In this document: one piece after another, positions 22,574 through 34,240 of the stretch
How the letters are laid out: the number at the start of each line of letters is the position of its first letter
How positions within the stretch are numbered: position 1 is the stretch's first letter
Source: Corythucha ciliata
Taxonomy: Eukaryota > Arthropoda > Insecta > Hemiptera > Tingidae
Reading direction: 5' to 3'
DNA: 64,000 bases
Assembly: GCA_038030265.1 (NCBI GenBank)
Contig: CM075942.1
Coordinates: 65,662,926-65,726,925, forward strand
The notes under the pieces: generated by a model
What the model was told of the DNA's origin: nothing
Databases searched by the model: none
The model's input: only the letters and a program-made list of their open reading frames with translations
Made by a program: the position numbers and the translations under genes

Positions 22574-23321
22574 TTGACCAAGTCGGATGTGGGTACAAAT
22601 CCGACTATTACGCTCATCCCAAACGCGAAGCGCAATTTGGCTGCGCGCTGTACTGGAATTTCAGATTTTGCTGGTTCGAATTCTGCGGGGGAACGTATTT
22701 TTTATAGAAACTTGAATTGTAATGGTTTATACTTGTTACGAAATATGTTGTATAGAAGGTCTTGTAACAGGGTCAGTGGAACCAATGCCCTGGCCACGCC
22801 CAATGATCTTCATGTTTCCACGTGCGGACAAAACGGTCAACGTACTGACGAACAAATAGCGTCAACGTACGTACTACAATATATTCTGTGCCATTTTATT
22901 ATTTTTAAATAATATTTTTCTACAGGAATGCTTCGAAACGACATTTAACACTCTCAAAGAGAAGGAAGAAGAGAATCATTAAATCTGGACTTTTGAAATG
23001 GAGGATCTCAAAGAAAGAGTAGATAGGATATAGAACGCAAGCGTTATTTTTCCATGATGCGTATTTTAATTTCACATTTCAGCCGAGTGGTAAAGAAGGA
23101 AACAAAATGCATGATTGATAAGTGCCCGAGCGATTCATTAGAAATCAAAGAAGAAACTTATTGGACATCTCTCGACAGGTAAAATTTCAGCAGCAACAAT
23201 GGTGTTAGTTCACTCGTTTGGTTGTACCACACAGAAAAGATGAAAACATGGAAGTTGATGATGTTTATACGTTTCACGACGACTCTGAGTCTGGTGATGT
23301 CGTAACAACTAACAGTGACAG
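22574..23321 (+). pseudogene. Kolobok-like transposase gene, 5' exons
   Basis: Small exons join in phase by GT-AG introns of 55-64 bp. The candidates are a first exon ending at 22866 (donor GTACGT), then 22926-23018 (basic: SKRHLTLSKRRKKRIIKSGL), 23083-23178 (VVKKETKCMIDKCPSDSLE) and 23235-23321 (acidic: ENMEVDDVYTFHDDSESGD). The last joins in phase to the exon starting at 23384. The chain of matching phases, including split codons at three junctions, is good evidence for real splicing. The first exon (frame from 22574) is the least certain; its early part may be noncoding. A basic and then acidic N-terminal region precedes the transposase core, as in related proteins. Confidence 0.6.
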
Positions 23322-23383
23322 GTAGCTCCAAAATCCAAGTGCTTTGCGATGAAAAAGCAAGCAAGCAACTTTTCGTTTTGTAG

Positions 23384-24870
23384 TGAATTGGATGACTTGA
23401 TCGTTGAGCCAGAGACACCAAATCCTGCGCTTGATCAGGCCTTACGTAACATAAAAGGACGTTTCGTAGTCGATGGGTTTCACTTCGTTAAAGAGTTACG
23501 AGCTCTTGAACACCACAGAGTAAGTTGTACGAAAAGCAGAAACGGTAACTTCGCATTTGTCTCGTCAAAATGTGTATGCATGAAAGTTACACTCAAATTC
23601 AAATGCTACTCGTGTGGTGAAGAAAGGCAAGTTCAAGAGAGAGAACAATCACAAACAAGTTTGACAACTGCCGAGAGTGCCGTATGGGGAACGATGTCGA
23701 TTGGAGGGGGGCGTACGAACATAGAGGAATTATTATCCGTCATGAACATCAAAACAATTGATGCTACAACGTTCCGAAAAATAGAATCGAAATTGGGACT
23801 GGTATGTTTTTTTACGATTTGATATTACTTGGTTTACCACTGGTATGTTATGGTTTTTCTTTCTTCTTCCAGAGATGGAAAGACGTATTAACAGAACAAA
23901 TGCTGAAAGCGGGCCGAGAGGAAAAACAAATGGCTATTGACAACGGAGATGTGGGTGATGATGGCCTTCCTTTCTTAACGGTGATAGCCGACGGTGGCTG
24001 GTCTCATCGAAGCCATGGCCACAGGTGTGCTGCAAATTCTGGCGTTGGCTGCGTCATTGGTTATAGGACAAAGAAACTGTTGAGCCCCAACAGATATTTG
24101 TTCGCAACAAATATTGCTCCCTATGCGCTTTTCGACAAAAACGTGGGTTGGATACTGATGGAATTGGGATGGCCCATCCTCGTCAATGGAACAGGACATG
24201 ATTGTTACAGCTTTCAAGAACAGCATGGAAGTTCACGGAGTTCGGTACCTCAAACTTGTTGGTGACGGAGATTCGAGTACATTAGAGAAAATTCGAGAAA
24301 ACGTCAGTTACGGTAGAAACGTTACAAAAGTTGAATGTAGTAACCATGTGGTTAAGTGCTACACGAAGTCCTTATTCAGGGAAAAGGGCTTGTCACGAGA
24401 GACCAGAAAGGTTATGACGAAAAACACAATCCTTCGGTTGAAAAAAGCGGCAAGGGGAGCCATATCTCATAATTCAAAAAACGGAATGAGTGTAAATTCT
24501 TTAAAAAGCGACCTAAAAAATGGCCCTTATCATGTTTTTGGGGACCATACATACTGCAAATCATATTATTGCAAAAATGTTGGCGATAAAACTCCTATCG
24601 AGGATTATAAATTAGATGCATTGAGATACGCCGAGACCTGCCTTCAGTATATAATCCGAAAAGCAGATAATTTAATTTCTGGAGACACCACAAATTTAGC
24701 AGAGAACTACATGTCACTAGTGGCAAAATTTTGTGGGGGAAAACAAATCAACAGGGGAAAAAGGGGGTCGTATTTATACAGAGTAAATGCAGCGGGGCTT
24801 GATTTTCAATAAGGACCTTCATGGCACTGCCAAACGTACAAAAGACTTGTAGGAAAAAGTCCATCGTCGA
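23384..24870 (+). pseudogene. Kolobok/Mutator-like DDE transposase core
   Basis: Exon 23384-23801 encodes FVVDGFHFVKELRALEHH, a CYSCGEE zinc-ribbon-like element and WGTMSIGGGRTNIEELLSVM. A 71-bp intron (GTATGT to CCAG) leads to the main exon at 23873. The core has IADGGWSHRSHGHR, then KYCSLC, SSSMEQDMIV, KLVGDGDSSTLEKI and TTNLAENYM, which match the DDE-type transposase found in Kolobok-group elements fused to YqaJ. Presumed catalytic residues are the D of ADGGW, the D of GDGDSS and the E of NLAENY. Damage: frame changes near 24085 and near 24150, and an in-frame TAA at 24810-24812 where the family continues. The element therefore cannot make a full transposase unless the changes are sequencing errors. 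Terminal repeats and a TTAA target site were not located. Confidence 0.8.
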
Positions 24871-24872
24871 TA

Positions 24873-25801
24873 TTGAAAAAACTGGCTCTAAAGAAAAATA
24901 AAATACTGCAGTCTACCAGAAAATCCCTCGACTTCAACAAAAAACCCCTCGACTTCAACAAAAAACCTCCGAAGGTTAACTTGCAAAGTAGTCAAAAAGG
25001 AGAAGAGGATTACGGGGAACTTTGCCAACAAATTGACATGGACCAACATCAGCTGAAAGAGGAATGCTGTAAGCACCTGGAAGGACTTCAGGTTACAACG
25101 AGCACCCAGGAGGAAATCGAAAAGAAAACAAGAGGACAGGCCGAAAATCCTACGTGGTTTAAAGAGCGGAAAAATAGACTGAGTTCTTCAAATTTTGGAC
25201 TAATTATTAAACGTCAACGTACGTCCAAATGGGGACCTGTGATAAAAAATCTCCTGTACAGTTCCCGCTTCGAAAACGAAGCTACTCTTTATGGTAAAGT
25301 GAACGAGGCTCGGGCAATCAAACAATATGAAGATGTCACAGGCGAAAAAGTTCTTTCTTGCGGTTTTTTCGTGGACATCAAACACGGATTCTTGGGTGCC
25401 TCACCTGACGGTGTACTGAAGAATGGAGAAGGCATAATCGAAATTAAGTGTCCGAAAACCGCGGAAAACATGATTTTGAAAGATGCTGCCTCTAATTTGA
25501 AACAGTTTTGCTTGGACAAAAACTTGGAATTAAAAAAAAATCATATATCTATTTTTACCAGGTGCAAGGCCAACTGCATGTTACTCAGAAAGAATATTGT
25601 GATTTTATTGTGTGGACCAGAAAGGATCTAAAGATCAACCGAATATATAAGGATGATCAATTTTGGAAAGAGAACATGGAGGAAAAGTTGATAAGTTTTT
25701 ATAAGGAACGCATATTGATTGAAATAATAGATCCAAGAATGTGTCGATCCATGCCTATTCGAGAGGAACCGTTTACATATTCAGAAATAAATACCAAATA
25801 A
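24873..25801 (+). pseudogene. YqaJ-like nuclease domain of the Kolobok-like protein
   Basis: Continues in the frame of the transposase exon after the TAA at 24810. A linker has the direct repeat LDFNKKP twice (24940-24970). A YqaJ/lambda-exonuclease-type domain follows: RLSSSNFGLIIKRQ, EARAIKQYEDVTG, LGASPDGVL, then IIEIKCP with the acidic-x-K catalytic motif. A frameshift in an A run at about 25530 moves the end into another frame (QVQGQLHVTQKEYCDFIVWT), which stops at 25801. This domain is normally a restriction-like 5'-3' exonuclease; in transposons it is presumed to act in end processing or recombination, but that role is inference. The stop lies only 4 bp from the start of the downstream tandem duplication. 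Confidence 0.8.
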
Positions 25802-25804
25802 TTA

Positions 25805-26398
25805 TGAGTAACGTGTACTACATGTTTGATTTTTTTATTTATTGTTATATATTTTTTTAGCCTACCTCAAAGCCGAGCCCGATTTTATCCCTACCATACG
25901 TACCCTCCTTTTAATGTGAAGAAGATAAGAAATAGTTATTAGTATTACATTATGTCAACCATGTAAATAAAAATTAAAGAACAGTTTTAGTGTCGGTACG
26001 CAGTGAACGATATTAGAATGATCGGGAAAAACAACTAATTAGATTAACTCGAGATAACAAAATCACTACCCCTCCCCACTTTGTTTTGTATTTTCGTAAA
26101 TCAAAGTAGCTGCGGAAGCTCAATACTTGGATAATAAAAAAGTCATTTCCAGAGCCTGGCATGATATTATTGTTCTCGGAGAAAGAAATACGGCGCATGG
26201 AAGTGAGTGCAAAGGAAGGAGCTAAGCAGAGAGGGCCTTCTGACCCCTCCCGTACACACTGCCATGAATATACCCTTGAGGCGGCAACTCTTTTTGATGT
26301 CGCATTTCTCACTTTAGGGCGAAGTTTTTGGAGAAAAATGAAAAACAAAATGCATTTAGTATACAAGATTTTACGCTGCTTCATGGTACAAGGCGTTT

Positions 26399-26441
<43 letters not shown>

Positions 26442-27459
26442 ATTTGAAATTTCCGGGTTACGCTGATTTTTCAAATCAGCGACCCAATTTCCGCAAATTC
26501 TGTGCCATCAACGAGTAAAAATCCTTTTGCAAAAACAAAATCAGTCAATTTTTGCAGCCGTGAAAGGTTAAATTGATTTGGTCATCTTCCCTCTCTCTTG
26601 CTCACTTGTCGTCCTCATTAGCCTTTACGGTAAAGGCAGTTCAAGACAAAAATGATGGACAGCTTTCCCATTCTCCGTTATCCATTACTTTGGATGAGTG
26701 ATTACCCCCACCCCCCGCCGCAACCACCACCACCGCCAATTTTCAGCGATACACTTGTTTCCATCTCTTTCTGCGAATAACTGATGGCTATAAAAGTTAT
26801 CTGAACGAACAGTGTCAGAGAAGCAGAGTTTCCAGATGCTCCACGAAAGATACCATTGGGTTCAGATTTGAGGCGTCCCTATGAAGCCTCAAAAGTGCGA
26901 TTACCTAAGGGCCCACTGCGGACTTTTAACAGTGGCGTGCCCAGGAATTTTTCTTGGGAGGGGTTTTCAAATTACAAAATTATATGTATATAAAATGGTG
27001 ATTTTTTTGACAGAAATGGGTGGGTGGGGGGTCAATCATTTCGTTAAGATGGACACGGTCCTTTATAGTCCATTCTGCGCCAATATTCAATTCATCTTTT
27101 AATGGCGCGAATAGCCAGTTTGGCAATTTTTTCGGTGGAGTATGGCACAAATCGTCATTTAAGCCATCTATACAAGGCGCGAATGATCAGTTCCGGTATT
27201 TCTAAGGCACGAATTGTCCGCAGTTTCACCGTTTTCAAGCCGCGGAGGATCAGTTTTTTTTGGGGGGGGGGGGATGCCGATAGCCAATTTGAAGACGTGC
27301 AGTAGCTTCTGTAGAGCGCAAATGATCTGTTTAGCTAATCTTTGGACCGTGAATTTGTGGTACGAGTATGCCATTTTTTAGGACTTAAAGAGTCAGTTTT
27401 GCTATTTTTAGGGAACGAATCGTCCGTTTAGAATTTTTCAGGGCCACGAGGGTTCAGTT
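25805..27459 (+). repeat. Tandem duplication of about 1655 bp, unit 1
   Basis: Starts TGAGTAACGTGTACTACATG and is repeated from 27460. It holds a 35-base A run (26403-26437), a hairpin after it (GGTTACGCTGATTT paired with AAATCAGCGACC), a CCACCACCACCG microsatellite-like stretch at about 26700, the transposon-end-like phrase CAGTGGCGTGCCCAGGAATT at about 26931, and class A units from 27100. No supported gene. The 153-aa minus frame at 26013-26474 translates the poly-A run and lacks a domain. Confidence 0.9.
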
Positions 27460-28052
27460 TGAGTAACGTGTACTACATGTTTGATTTTTTTATTTATTGT
27501 TATATATTTTTTAGCCTACCTCAAAGCCGAGCCCGATTTTATCCCTACCATACGTACCCTCCTTTTAATGTGAAGAAGATAAGAAATAGTTATTAGTATT
27601 ACATTATGTCAACCATGTAAATAAAAATTAAAGAACAGTTTTAGTGTCGGTACGCAGTGAACGATATTAGAATGATCGGGAAAAACAACTAATTAGATTA
27701 ACTCGAGATAACAAAATCACTACCCCTCCCCACTTTGTTTTGTATTTTCGTAAATCAAAGTAGCTGCGGAAGCTCAATACTTGGATAATAAAAAAGTCAT
27801 TTCCAGAGCCTGGCATGATATTATTGTTCTCGGAGAAAGAAATACGGCGCATGGAAGTGAGTGCAAAGGAAGGAGCTAAGCAGAGAGGGCCTTCTGACCC
27901 CTCCCGTACACACTGCCATGAATATACCCTTGAGGCGGCAACTCTTTTTGATGTCGCATTTCTCACTTTAGGGCGAAGTTTTTGGAGAAAAATGAAAAAC
28001 AAAATGCATTTAGTATTCAAGATTTTACGCTGCTTCATGGTACAAGGCGTTT

Positions 28053-28112
<60 letters not shown>

Positions 28113-28945
28113 GAATTTGAAATTTCCGGGTTACGCTGATTTTTCAAATCAGCGACCCAATTTCCGCAAATTCTGTGCCATCAACGAGTAAAAATCCTTT
28201 TGCAAAAACAAAATCAGTCAATTTTTGCAGCCGTGAAAGGTTAAATTGATTTGGTCATCTTCCCTCTCTCTTGCTCACTTGTCGTCCTCATTAGCCTTTA
28301 CGGTAAAGGCAGCTCAAGACAAAAATGATGGACAGCTTTCCCATTCTCCATTATCCATTATCCATTACTTTGGATGAGTGATTACCCCCACCCCCCGCCG
28401 CAACCACCACCACCGCCAATTTTCAGCCATACACTTGTTTCCATCTCTTTCTGCGAATAACTGATGGCTATAAAAGTTATCTGAACGAACAGTGTCAGGA
28501 GAAGAGAGTTTCCAGATGCTCCACGAAAGATACCATTGGGTCAGATTGAGGCGTCCCTATGAAGCCTCAAAAGTGCGATACCTAAGGGCCCACTGCGGAC
28601 TTTTAACAGTGGCGTGCCCAGGAATTTTTTTCTTGGGAGGGGTTTTCAAATTACAAAATTATATGTATATAAAATGGATGATTTTTTTGACAGAAATGGG
28701 TGGTGGGGGTGTCAATCATTTCGTAAGATGGACACGGTCCTTTATAGTCCATTCCTGCGCCAATATTCAATTCATCTTTTAATGGCGCGAATAGCCAGTT
28801 TGGCAATTTTTTCGGTGGAGTATGGCACAAATCGTCATTTAAGCCATCTATACAAGGCGCGAATGATCAGTTCCGGTATTTCTAAGGCACGAATTGTCCG
28901 CGTTTCACCGTTTTCAAGCCGCGGAGGATCAGTTTTTTTTGGGGG
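27460..28945 (+). repeat. Tandem duplication, unit 2 (truncated)
   Basis: Copies unit 1 in the same order at roughly 98 percent identity by eye. Differences are a longer A run (52 bases, 28057-28108), an extra TTATCCA repeat near 28350, and scattered 1-bp indels. It ends abruptly at GGGGG before TGAATGGCCTCTCACTGAG, where repeat block H begins, so about 190 bp of the unit is missing. No gene. Confidence 0.9.
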
Positions 28946-29397
28946 TGAATGGCCTCTCACTGAGAGGAAAATTGACGTTGAACGCCACCACGTCTAAGGG
29001 CAAAATTTATGCGCGACAAGTCACGCCAAGGGCAAACTTTTCAAGCAGAAACGTCACAATGTGAGGAAAAAAAAACTCTTTCGAAAGACCGCGAAACAAC
29101 GAGTAAACTACGCATGCGAAATGCCCCACAGTGGGCAAAACGCAACATTCGGGAAAAACACTCACGTGAATTGCCACATTCAAGGTGAAAATTTATGCGA
29201 AATGCCGCGTCAAGGGCAACAAAATATGCGAAACACTTCACCAAGAGCAATGTTACGGTGACATGTTGTCCATTTTATGACGAGACTCGTCGGTTTCACA
29301 AAGAAGTTGCCAATTTCACAACGAAATTGTTTGTATTATGAGAAAACTTTCAATTTTATAAGACATCTTAAGCTTATGAGCATAATGGTTGATTTTA
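28946..29397 (+). repeat. Repeat block H, copy 1
   Basis: Starts TGAATGGCCTCTCACTGAGA and consists of a degenerate unit of about 30-33 bp (like GCCACGTCAAGGGCAAAATT then TATGCGAAAT). It leads into class E units. The first 300 bp are identical by eye to copy 2 at 34241, including the same 66-69 aa frames on both strands, which are not regarded as genes. Confidence 0.85.
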
Positions 29398-29946
29398 TGA
29401 GGAAATTGTCAATTTTAAGAGGAAATTGTCAATTTTAAGAGGAAATTGTCAATTTTAAGAGGAAATTGTCAATTTTAAGAGGAAATTGTCAATTTTAAGA
29501 GGAAATTGTCAATTTTAAGAGGAAATTGTCAATTTTAAGAGGAAATTGTCAATTTTAAGAGGAAATTGTCAATTTTAAGAGGAAATTGTCAATTTTAAGA
29601 GGAAATTGTCAATTTTAAGAGGAAATTGTCAATTTTAAGAGGAAATTGTCAATTTTAAGAGGAAATTGTCAATTTTAAGAGGAAATTGTCAATTTTAAGA
29701 GGAAATTGTCAATTTTAAGAGGAAATTGTCAATTTTAAGAGGAAATTGTCAATTTTAAGAGGAAATTGTCAATTTTAAGAGGAAATTGTCAATTTTAAGA
29801 GGAAATTGTCAATTTTAAGAGGAAATTGTCAATTTTAAGAGGAAATTGTCAATTTTAAGAGGAAATTGTCAATTTTAAGAGGAAATTGTCAATTTTAAGA
29901 GGAAATTGTCAATTTTAAGAGGAAATTGTCAATTTTAAGAGGAAAT
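29398..29946 (+). repeat. Perfect 20-bp minisatellite (class E), 27 identical units
   Basis: Bases 29401-29940 are 27 uninterrupted identical copies of GGAAATTGTCAATTTTAAGA. Units diverge only at the edges. Such homogeneity points to recent expansion, in contrast to the decayed arrays around it. The unit contains the near-palindrome AATTGTCAATT. Confidence 0.98.
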
Positions 29947-31190
29947 CGTCAGTTTAGTACATTCAGAGGCAGCGAAGGTTCAGTTAGCCATTTCGATGCT
30001 GATAATGGTTTGACTTTGCATTTTCAGGGCATGAAATCAGCCGTTTCGTACCTTGCAAAGAGCGAATCTCGCGGGCCCGCTATACGGCTAGTCAATTTTG
30101 CTGTTTTTAGAGCGAGAAATTTCTAATTGCGCAAGCGCTAATGGTCAGTTTGGCCAATTTAAGGACAGGAATCGTCTGTTTAGGCATTTTCAACGCGTGA
30201 ATCATCAGTTAAGCTATTTTGAGAGCGCATAGAGTCAGTTTTGCATCAGTGCTTGCATAGTCAGTTTGTCCTATTTTAGGGCGCGTAGTCTTGAAGCTTG
30301 ACATTTATAGGGCGTCAAACCAAGGCGATAATGTTCAGTTAGGGCATTTTTGGCGTGCGACTGGTCGATTTTGCCATTTTCAGGGCGCGAATCGTCTGTT
30401 ATACTTTGCCCAAACATAGCAGCATAGGCGGGTTCAATTAGTTCCTTCTAGCCAATTACGTGCGAATCGTTATTTTGACCATTCTTGGCGCGCAAACGGT
30501 CTATTTTGCAGCTTTCAAGACAGGAATAATCTGATAAGGCATTTCCAGGCCGCCTAGAGTCATTTTGGCCATTTTAGTGCGAGAATTGCCAATTTGGCTA
30601 TTTTTAGGGCACATGAAGGCATTTTGGCGGTTTTATAGAGTGGTAAATGCCAATTTTTAGGTCGCGAATAGACATTTTAAATGCAAGAATCGTCAGTTTT
30701 GCCATTTGCTGGCGCGATTGTAGTCAGTTTAGGAGTTTTTAGGTAGTGAATTACAATCCTGTCAAGCCATTTTTAGTCAGTCTAGCGAAGCACACAATCT
30801 CCCAAGCCAAAGCCCCTCGTTTGAGCTACGAGTATGCCAATTTTAGATCGTGAATAGCCAGTTTTTTTTTTGTTTTTTTTCCAGCGCACGAATGTTAAAT
30901 TTAGACATTGTGAAGGCTCATTTTGGCTATTTTTGACGCGCGAATGGTCGTTTTTGCCATTCTCAGATCAGGAATAATCTGTTTAGGCCTTTTTAAGGCG
31001 CGAATCGTCAGTTTATTGTTAAACTGACTCTATGTGCCCTTGTTCTGGGGCACATAGAATCGGTGTTGCCGATTTTGTGGCTTGAATGCCCAGTCTGGCC
31101 AATTTTACGGCGCGTAGAGTCAGTTTTGCCAATTTTGGAGCGCGGGTGGTTGATTTTGCCATTTTTGGACGAGGAATCATCTGTTCAGGC
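29947..31190 (+). repeat. Class A degenerate array, longest locus
   Basis: About 35 diverged units on GCCATTTTTAGGGCGCGAATCG and GTCAGTTTTG, 30-50 bp apart, with T-rich interruptions at 30858-30880. It is the clearest place to derive the class A consensus. Noncoding. Confidence 0.75.
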
Positions 31191-31854
31191 CATCACCGTC
31201 CCCGATAAAGCTGAGAGAAAACGCGAGGTTTTACTGCCGAATGATAACAATAAGGATCAGTGGCGGCGTAAGTCAGCCGGCATTGGAGGAGCAAGAATCT
31301 GAGCAGTTCAGATTTACCCCCCCCCCCGTCCCCCCGCCGCAAGTAGAAAATAACATTTTGCTAATCAATTACGTCTACATGTGCAAAAATACAATTCTCG
31401 AGGCAAAAATTTCAAATCGTTAACCAAATTTACCGCCTCTTCATGTAATTCTCTTGTTTCTGGGTTAATTTTCCCTGGTAATTTGAGTCCTAAAGACACG
31501 ATTTCACTAGATAAATGACATGTTATAAGCTAAATCGGCCATAAAATGGTGCATTCACTCTATTCAGAGCAGAAACTTAGTGTGAAAGAGCAAGATCATG
31601 CCGTGAATAGTATAGGTTACCGTGGTAATGGCGGGGGGGGGGCTACCTATCAGAAAGAGCCTCCGAAAAGCTTAAATATCGAAAAATGATGATTTTTCGA
31701 TACGATTGTACAGTGACTTGGCTGCTTTCGACGATTTTCAGCCCATCCAACTTGGAGAATTGACCCGTCACTGGGTGATCAGCAAACAGTGAGGATCGAG
31801 CCGCACGAAAGAGCAACTCTGACGGCAAAAATTGTGAAAATGTGTGCCTTCTGG
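31191..31854. other. Intergenic with transposon-end-like scraps
   Basis: Contains GATCAGTGGCGGCGTAAGTC and C runs at about 31317-31327, like ends of a decayed DNA transposon, and a G run near 31632. No supported gene. Confidence 0.4.
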
Positions 31855-32280
31855 AAGCAAATTCGCGGCTAAAATAGAGAAAATACGCTGATTCCCAAGT
31901 TTCTTTAGATCCTTGAGCAGATAAAATTGAAAAAGCGCTCTAATGTGCCGATTTTGGGGATAGTAGGCGGCAAGAAAGCTGGAAAAAGTGGTAATATTCG
32001 TGGTTAAAACTGCAAAAAAGTGCTTGTTCTTGGTTTCTCGATGCAACTGTCAGACCATAATTTAGGAAAAAATTGCTGATTCTCAGTGTATAATGGCAAT
32101 TTTACGGCTGAAATGTACCAAAAAAACCGCTAATGTGCTGTTTTTGGGCCACGCCCGCGGCTAAAACGAAAAAAAATCACTTTTTCGCGTTAAAATTGAG
32201 AAAACGCCAATGGCAAAAATTATCATTCGTGCTCCAAAAATTACCAAACACTGAGCCTCCTAAAAATCGTCAGTTGCCAT
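31855..32280 (+). repeat. Class B degenerate array, second locus
   Basis: Units like ATTCGCGGCTAAAATAGAGA and AAAAACCGCTAATGTG, roughly 30-40 bp apart, more diverged than at 13.2-14.3 kb. Noncoding. Confidence 0.6.
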
Positions 32281-32469
32281 TTTTAGGTCGAAATGTGTCG
32301 GTACCGCCCCTTTTTAAGGTTTGGAATAGTGGAAGCGATTTATTTTACGCCATGAATCTTCAAATTGACATTCTAGTGTCCTATGTGGTTCCGATGGTGG
32401 TAAGTTTAGCATTTTCATAGCGCGAATTGTCAGGTATAGCATAGGTGGAAAGCGGCCAATAACAGGACG

Positions 32470-33660
32470 AATTATGCCAGGCTTGATAGAGTGCAGAGGT
32501 TAGCCTGTCTGGCCACTCTGGGGGCTTTTCGGACGACACCAACCAGGCCGATGGAGGTAATGTTGGGTCTAAAGCCTCTGAGCCTTGAGCTAAAGACGAG
32601 GGCAATGGAAACGACATACAAATTGGGCTGTATGAGCGGAAGAGGACCAGGTGGCTGGAGAAGAAGGGGTGACAGGGAAATCCGAGATATCATGCACAGA
32701 GTGGCACCGGCCACGCGCATGAGATTGGATCAGATAGAAGGACAGAAAAACAATTCGGGTCAAACTGATCCGGGAGTCCGGTCCGAGAGAGGGCGTTGCT
32801 GAGGAAATGGAAATGAGGGAGTCATATGGGGTGACGTGCTTTACGGGCGGCAGGAAAATGGAAACTGAGCATGGGCGAGCGGGGGCTGGCATATACATTC
32901 CCAAATTGGGGGTGACAAAGAGCATTTCGCGAGGGAGGTACGCGACGGTGTTTCAGGTGGAAGTTACGGCCATTGAGGCCTATGCTATAGAACTACAGAA
33001 AAGGGGAGTTTCGAATCGACGGGTGACGATATACTCGGACAGCTGTGGTCAAATCACAGCTGGTGGCGGATTGTAGATCGCGTGTATCGGCCCTGCTGGA
33101 CACAGGCAACGCAGTTATGCTATAGGGTGGGTGCCAGGACATGCTGGCATCCCAGGGAATTAGAGAGCGGATGAGTTAGCCAGGTGAGGGGCCATGACAC
33201 AGTATGTCGGCCCTGAGCCCGCAGTAAGCATGGCTAGGGATACAGGAACGGGGGAAATTCGGAAATGGGCGAGGAGAGAGGCCCAGGCTGTTTGGGCGGC
33301 AGAGACCCATTGTAGGCAGGCAAAAGAGGGTATAAAGAAATTCGAGGACAAAACAACGAAGTGGTTGTTGGGGTTGAGAAGGCAACGAGCCAGAACGATT
33401 GTAAAAGCGTACACAGGTCATTTCGCGGTGCGGAAACACTTGCACACGATGGGACTGATAATGGACCCAACTTGTGAGGTTTGTGGGCTACAGGAGGAGT
33501 CGATGAAACATGTTCTTTGCGACTGTGATAGATTCGCGGCGGCAATAATGGCAGTATTCGGAACGGATAGGTTGACCGAACTAGAATTCTTAAGGGCTCA
33601 GGGGGTCCGGTTGCTGGAGTTTCTCGGGAGGGTAAGGAGGTTTGGGGAGCCCAGCTAGCC
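32470..33660 (+). pseudogene. LINE fragment: RT C terminus, RNase H and zinc finger, mutated
   Basis: Starts abruptly at the thumb/connection region of a non-LTR reverse transcriptase (RVQRLACLATLGAFRTTPT, then EVMLGLKPL). A frame change near 32800 leads to an RNase H domain (GAGIYIPKLG, VTAIEAYAIEL, YSDSCGQITAG). A second break near 33075 is followed by the WVPGHAGI motif with an in-frame TAG. The last frame (33194-33658) has ARTIVKAYTGHF and the C-terminal zinc finger CEVCGLQEESMKHVLCDC. The order RT, RNase H, CCHC-type finger fits I/R1/LOA-group LINEs; I cannot fix the clade. The 5' half (endonuclease and RT palm) is missing, as expected of a 5'-truncated insertion. About 170 bp of 3' sequence with a C run at 33749-33759 follows. 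Confidence 0.8.
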
Positions 33661-34240
33661 CTTCCGAGTCCGGGACCCTGAATGGTTATGACGTGGGGGC
33701 CCATTGGTGGCCTTGGCGTCGCCGGACTCGGCTTGGTCGGAGAGACACCCCCCCCCCCACAAATGGCTACATCACTAATATGATAGTCATATTATGTAGG
33801 TTATGTATTGCCTACAAGAAGGCACAGATATATTCTTAGTGATCCGGCCCGCGTGGCCGCAATCCTGTGTGGCTGTGTATCCGCCCCTGGTTAGGAAAAT
33901 GGGAGGTGAGAGGCAGGGGACGTTTGATGATGAAGATGCTTGATGTTAAGGGGAGTCGTTAACAATTTATTGTGTAGGTACATTAATTTTTCTTGCTCCT
34001 GTTTTTCTTATAATTTGTGTGGGGAGGGCAGTGGCGGATCTAAGAGAGGGGCCTCAAGGCCCATGGCCTCTCCCTTGGAGTCGAGGTCACTTGCGCAAAA
34101 AAAAAGCATAAAAACCTCCTCCAAAACCCCTTCGAGGAGCGGATATCACCGATAATTCTAGGGTCACTTTCTCAGAGGCTCGGGGGTCAGAGGTTCTCGA
34201 GAGACGCAAAATACCAAGTTATTTAAGGGAAAAACTCTCT
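33661..34240. other. LINE 3' flank and transposon-end-like scrap
   Basis: Probable LINE 3' UTR to about 33900, without a clear poly-A tail. Near 34028 the phrase GCAGTGGCGGATCTAAGAGA resembles dispersed DNA-transposon ends. No supported gene. Confidence 0.4.

Noticed and set aside
22560..22700. tRNA-like or tRNA-derived SINE segment (GGTACAAATCC, GGTTCGAATTC)
   Set aside because: T-arm-like words occur twice, but no acceptor stem or A box in the right place could be built by eye.
26013..26474. 153-aa minus frame and 101-aa plus frame in the tandem duplication (and their copies near 27.7-28.1 kb)
   Set aside because: They include translated A/T runs and mutually overlap; no domain and no splice partners.
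29401..29940. Possible CRISPR array (short identical repeats)
   Set aside because: The units are contiguous without unique spacers, in a eukaryotic transposon context with no cas-like genes.
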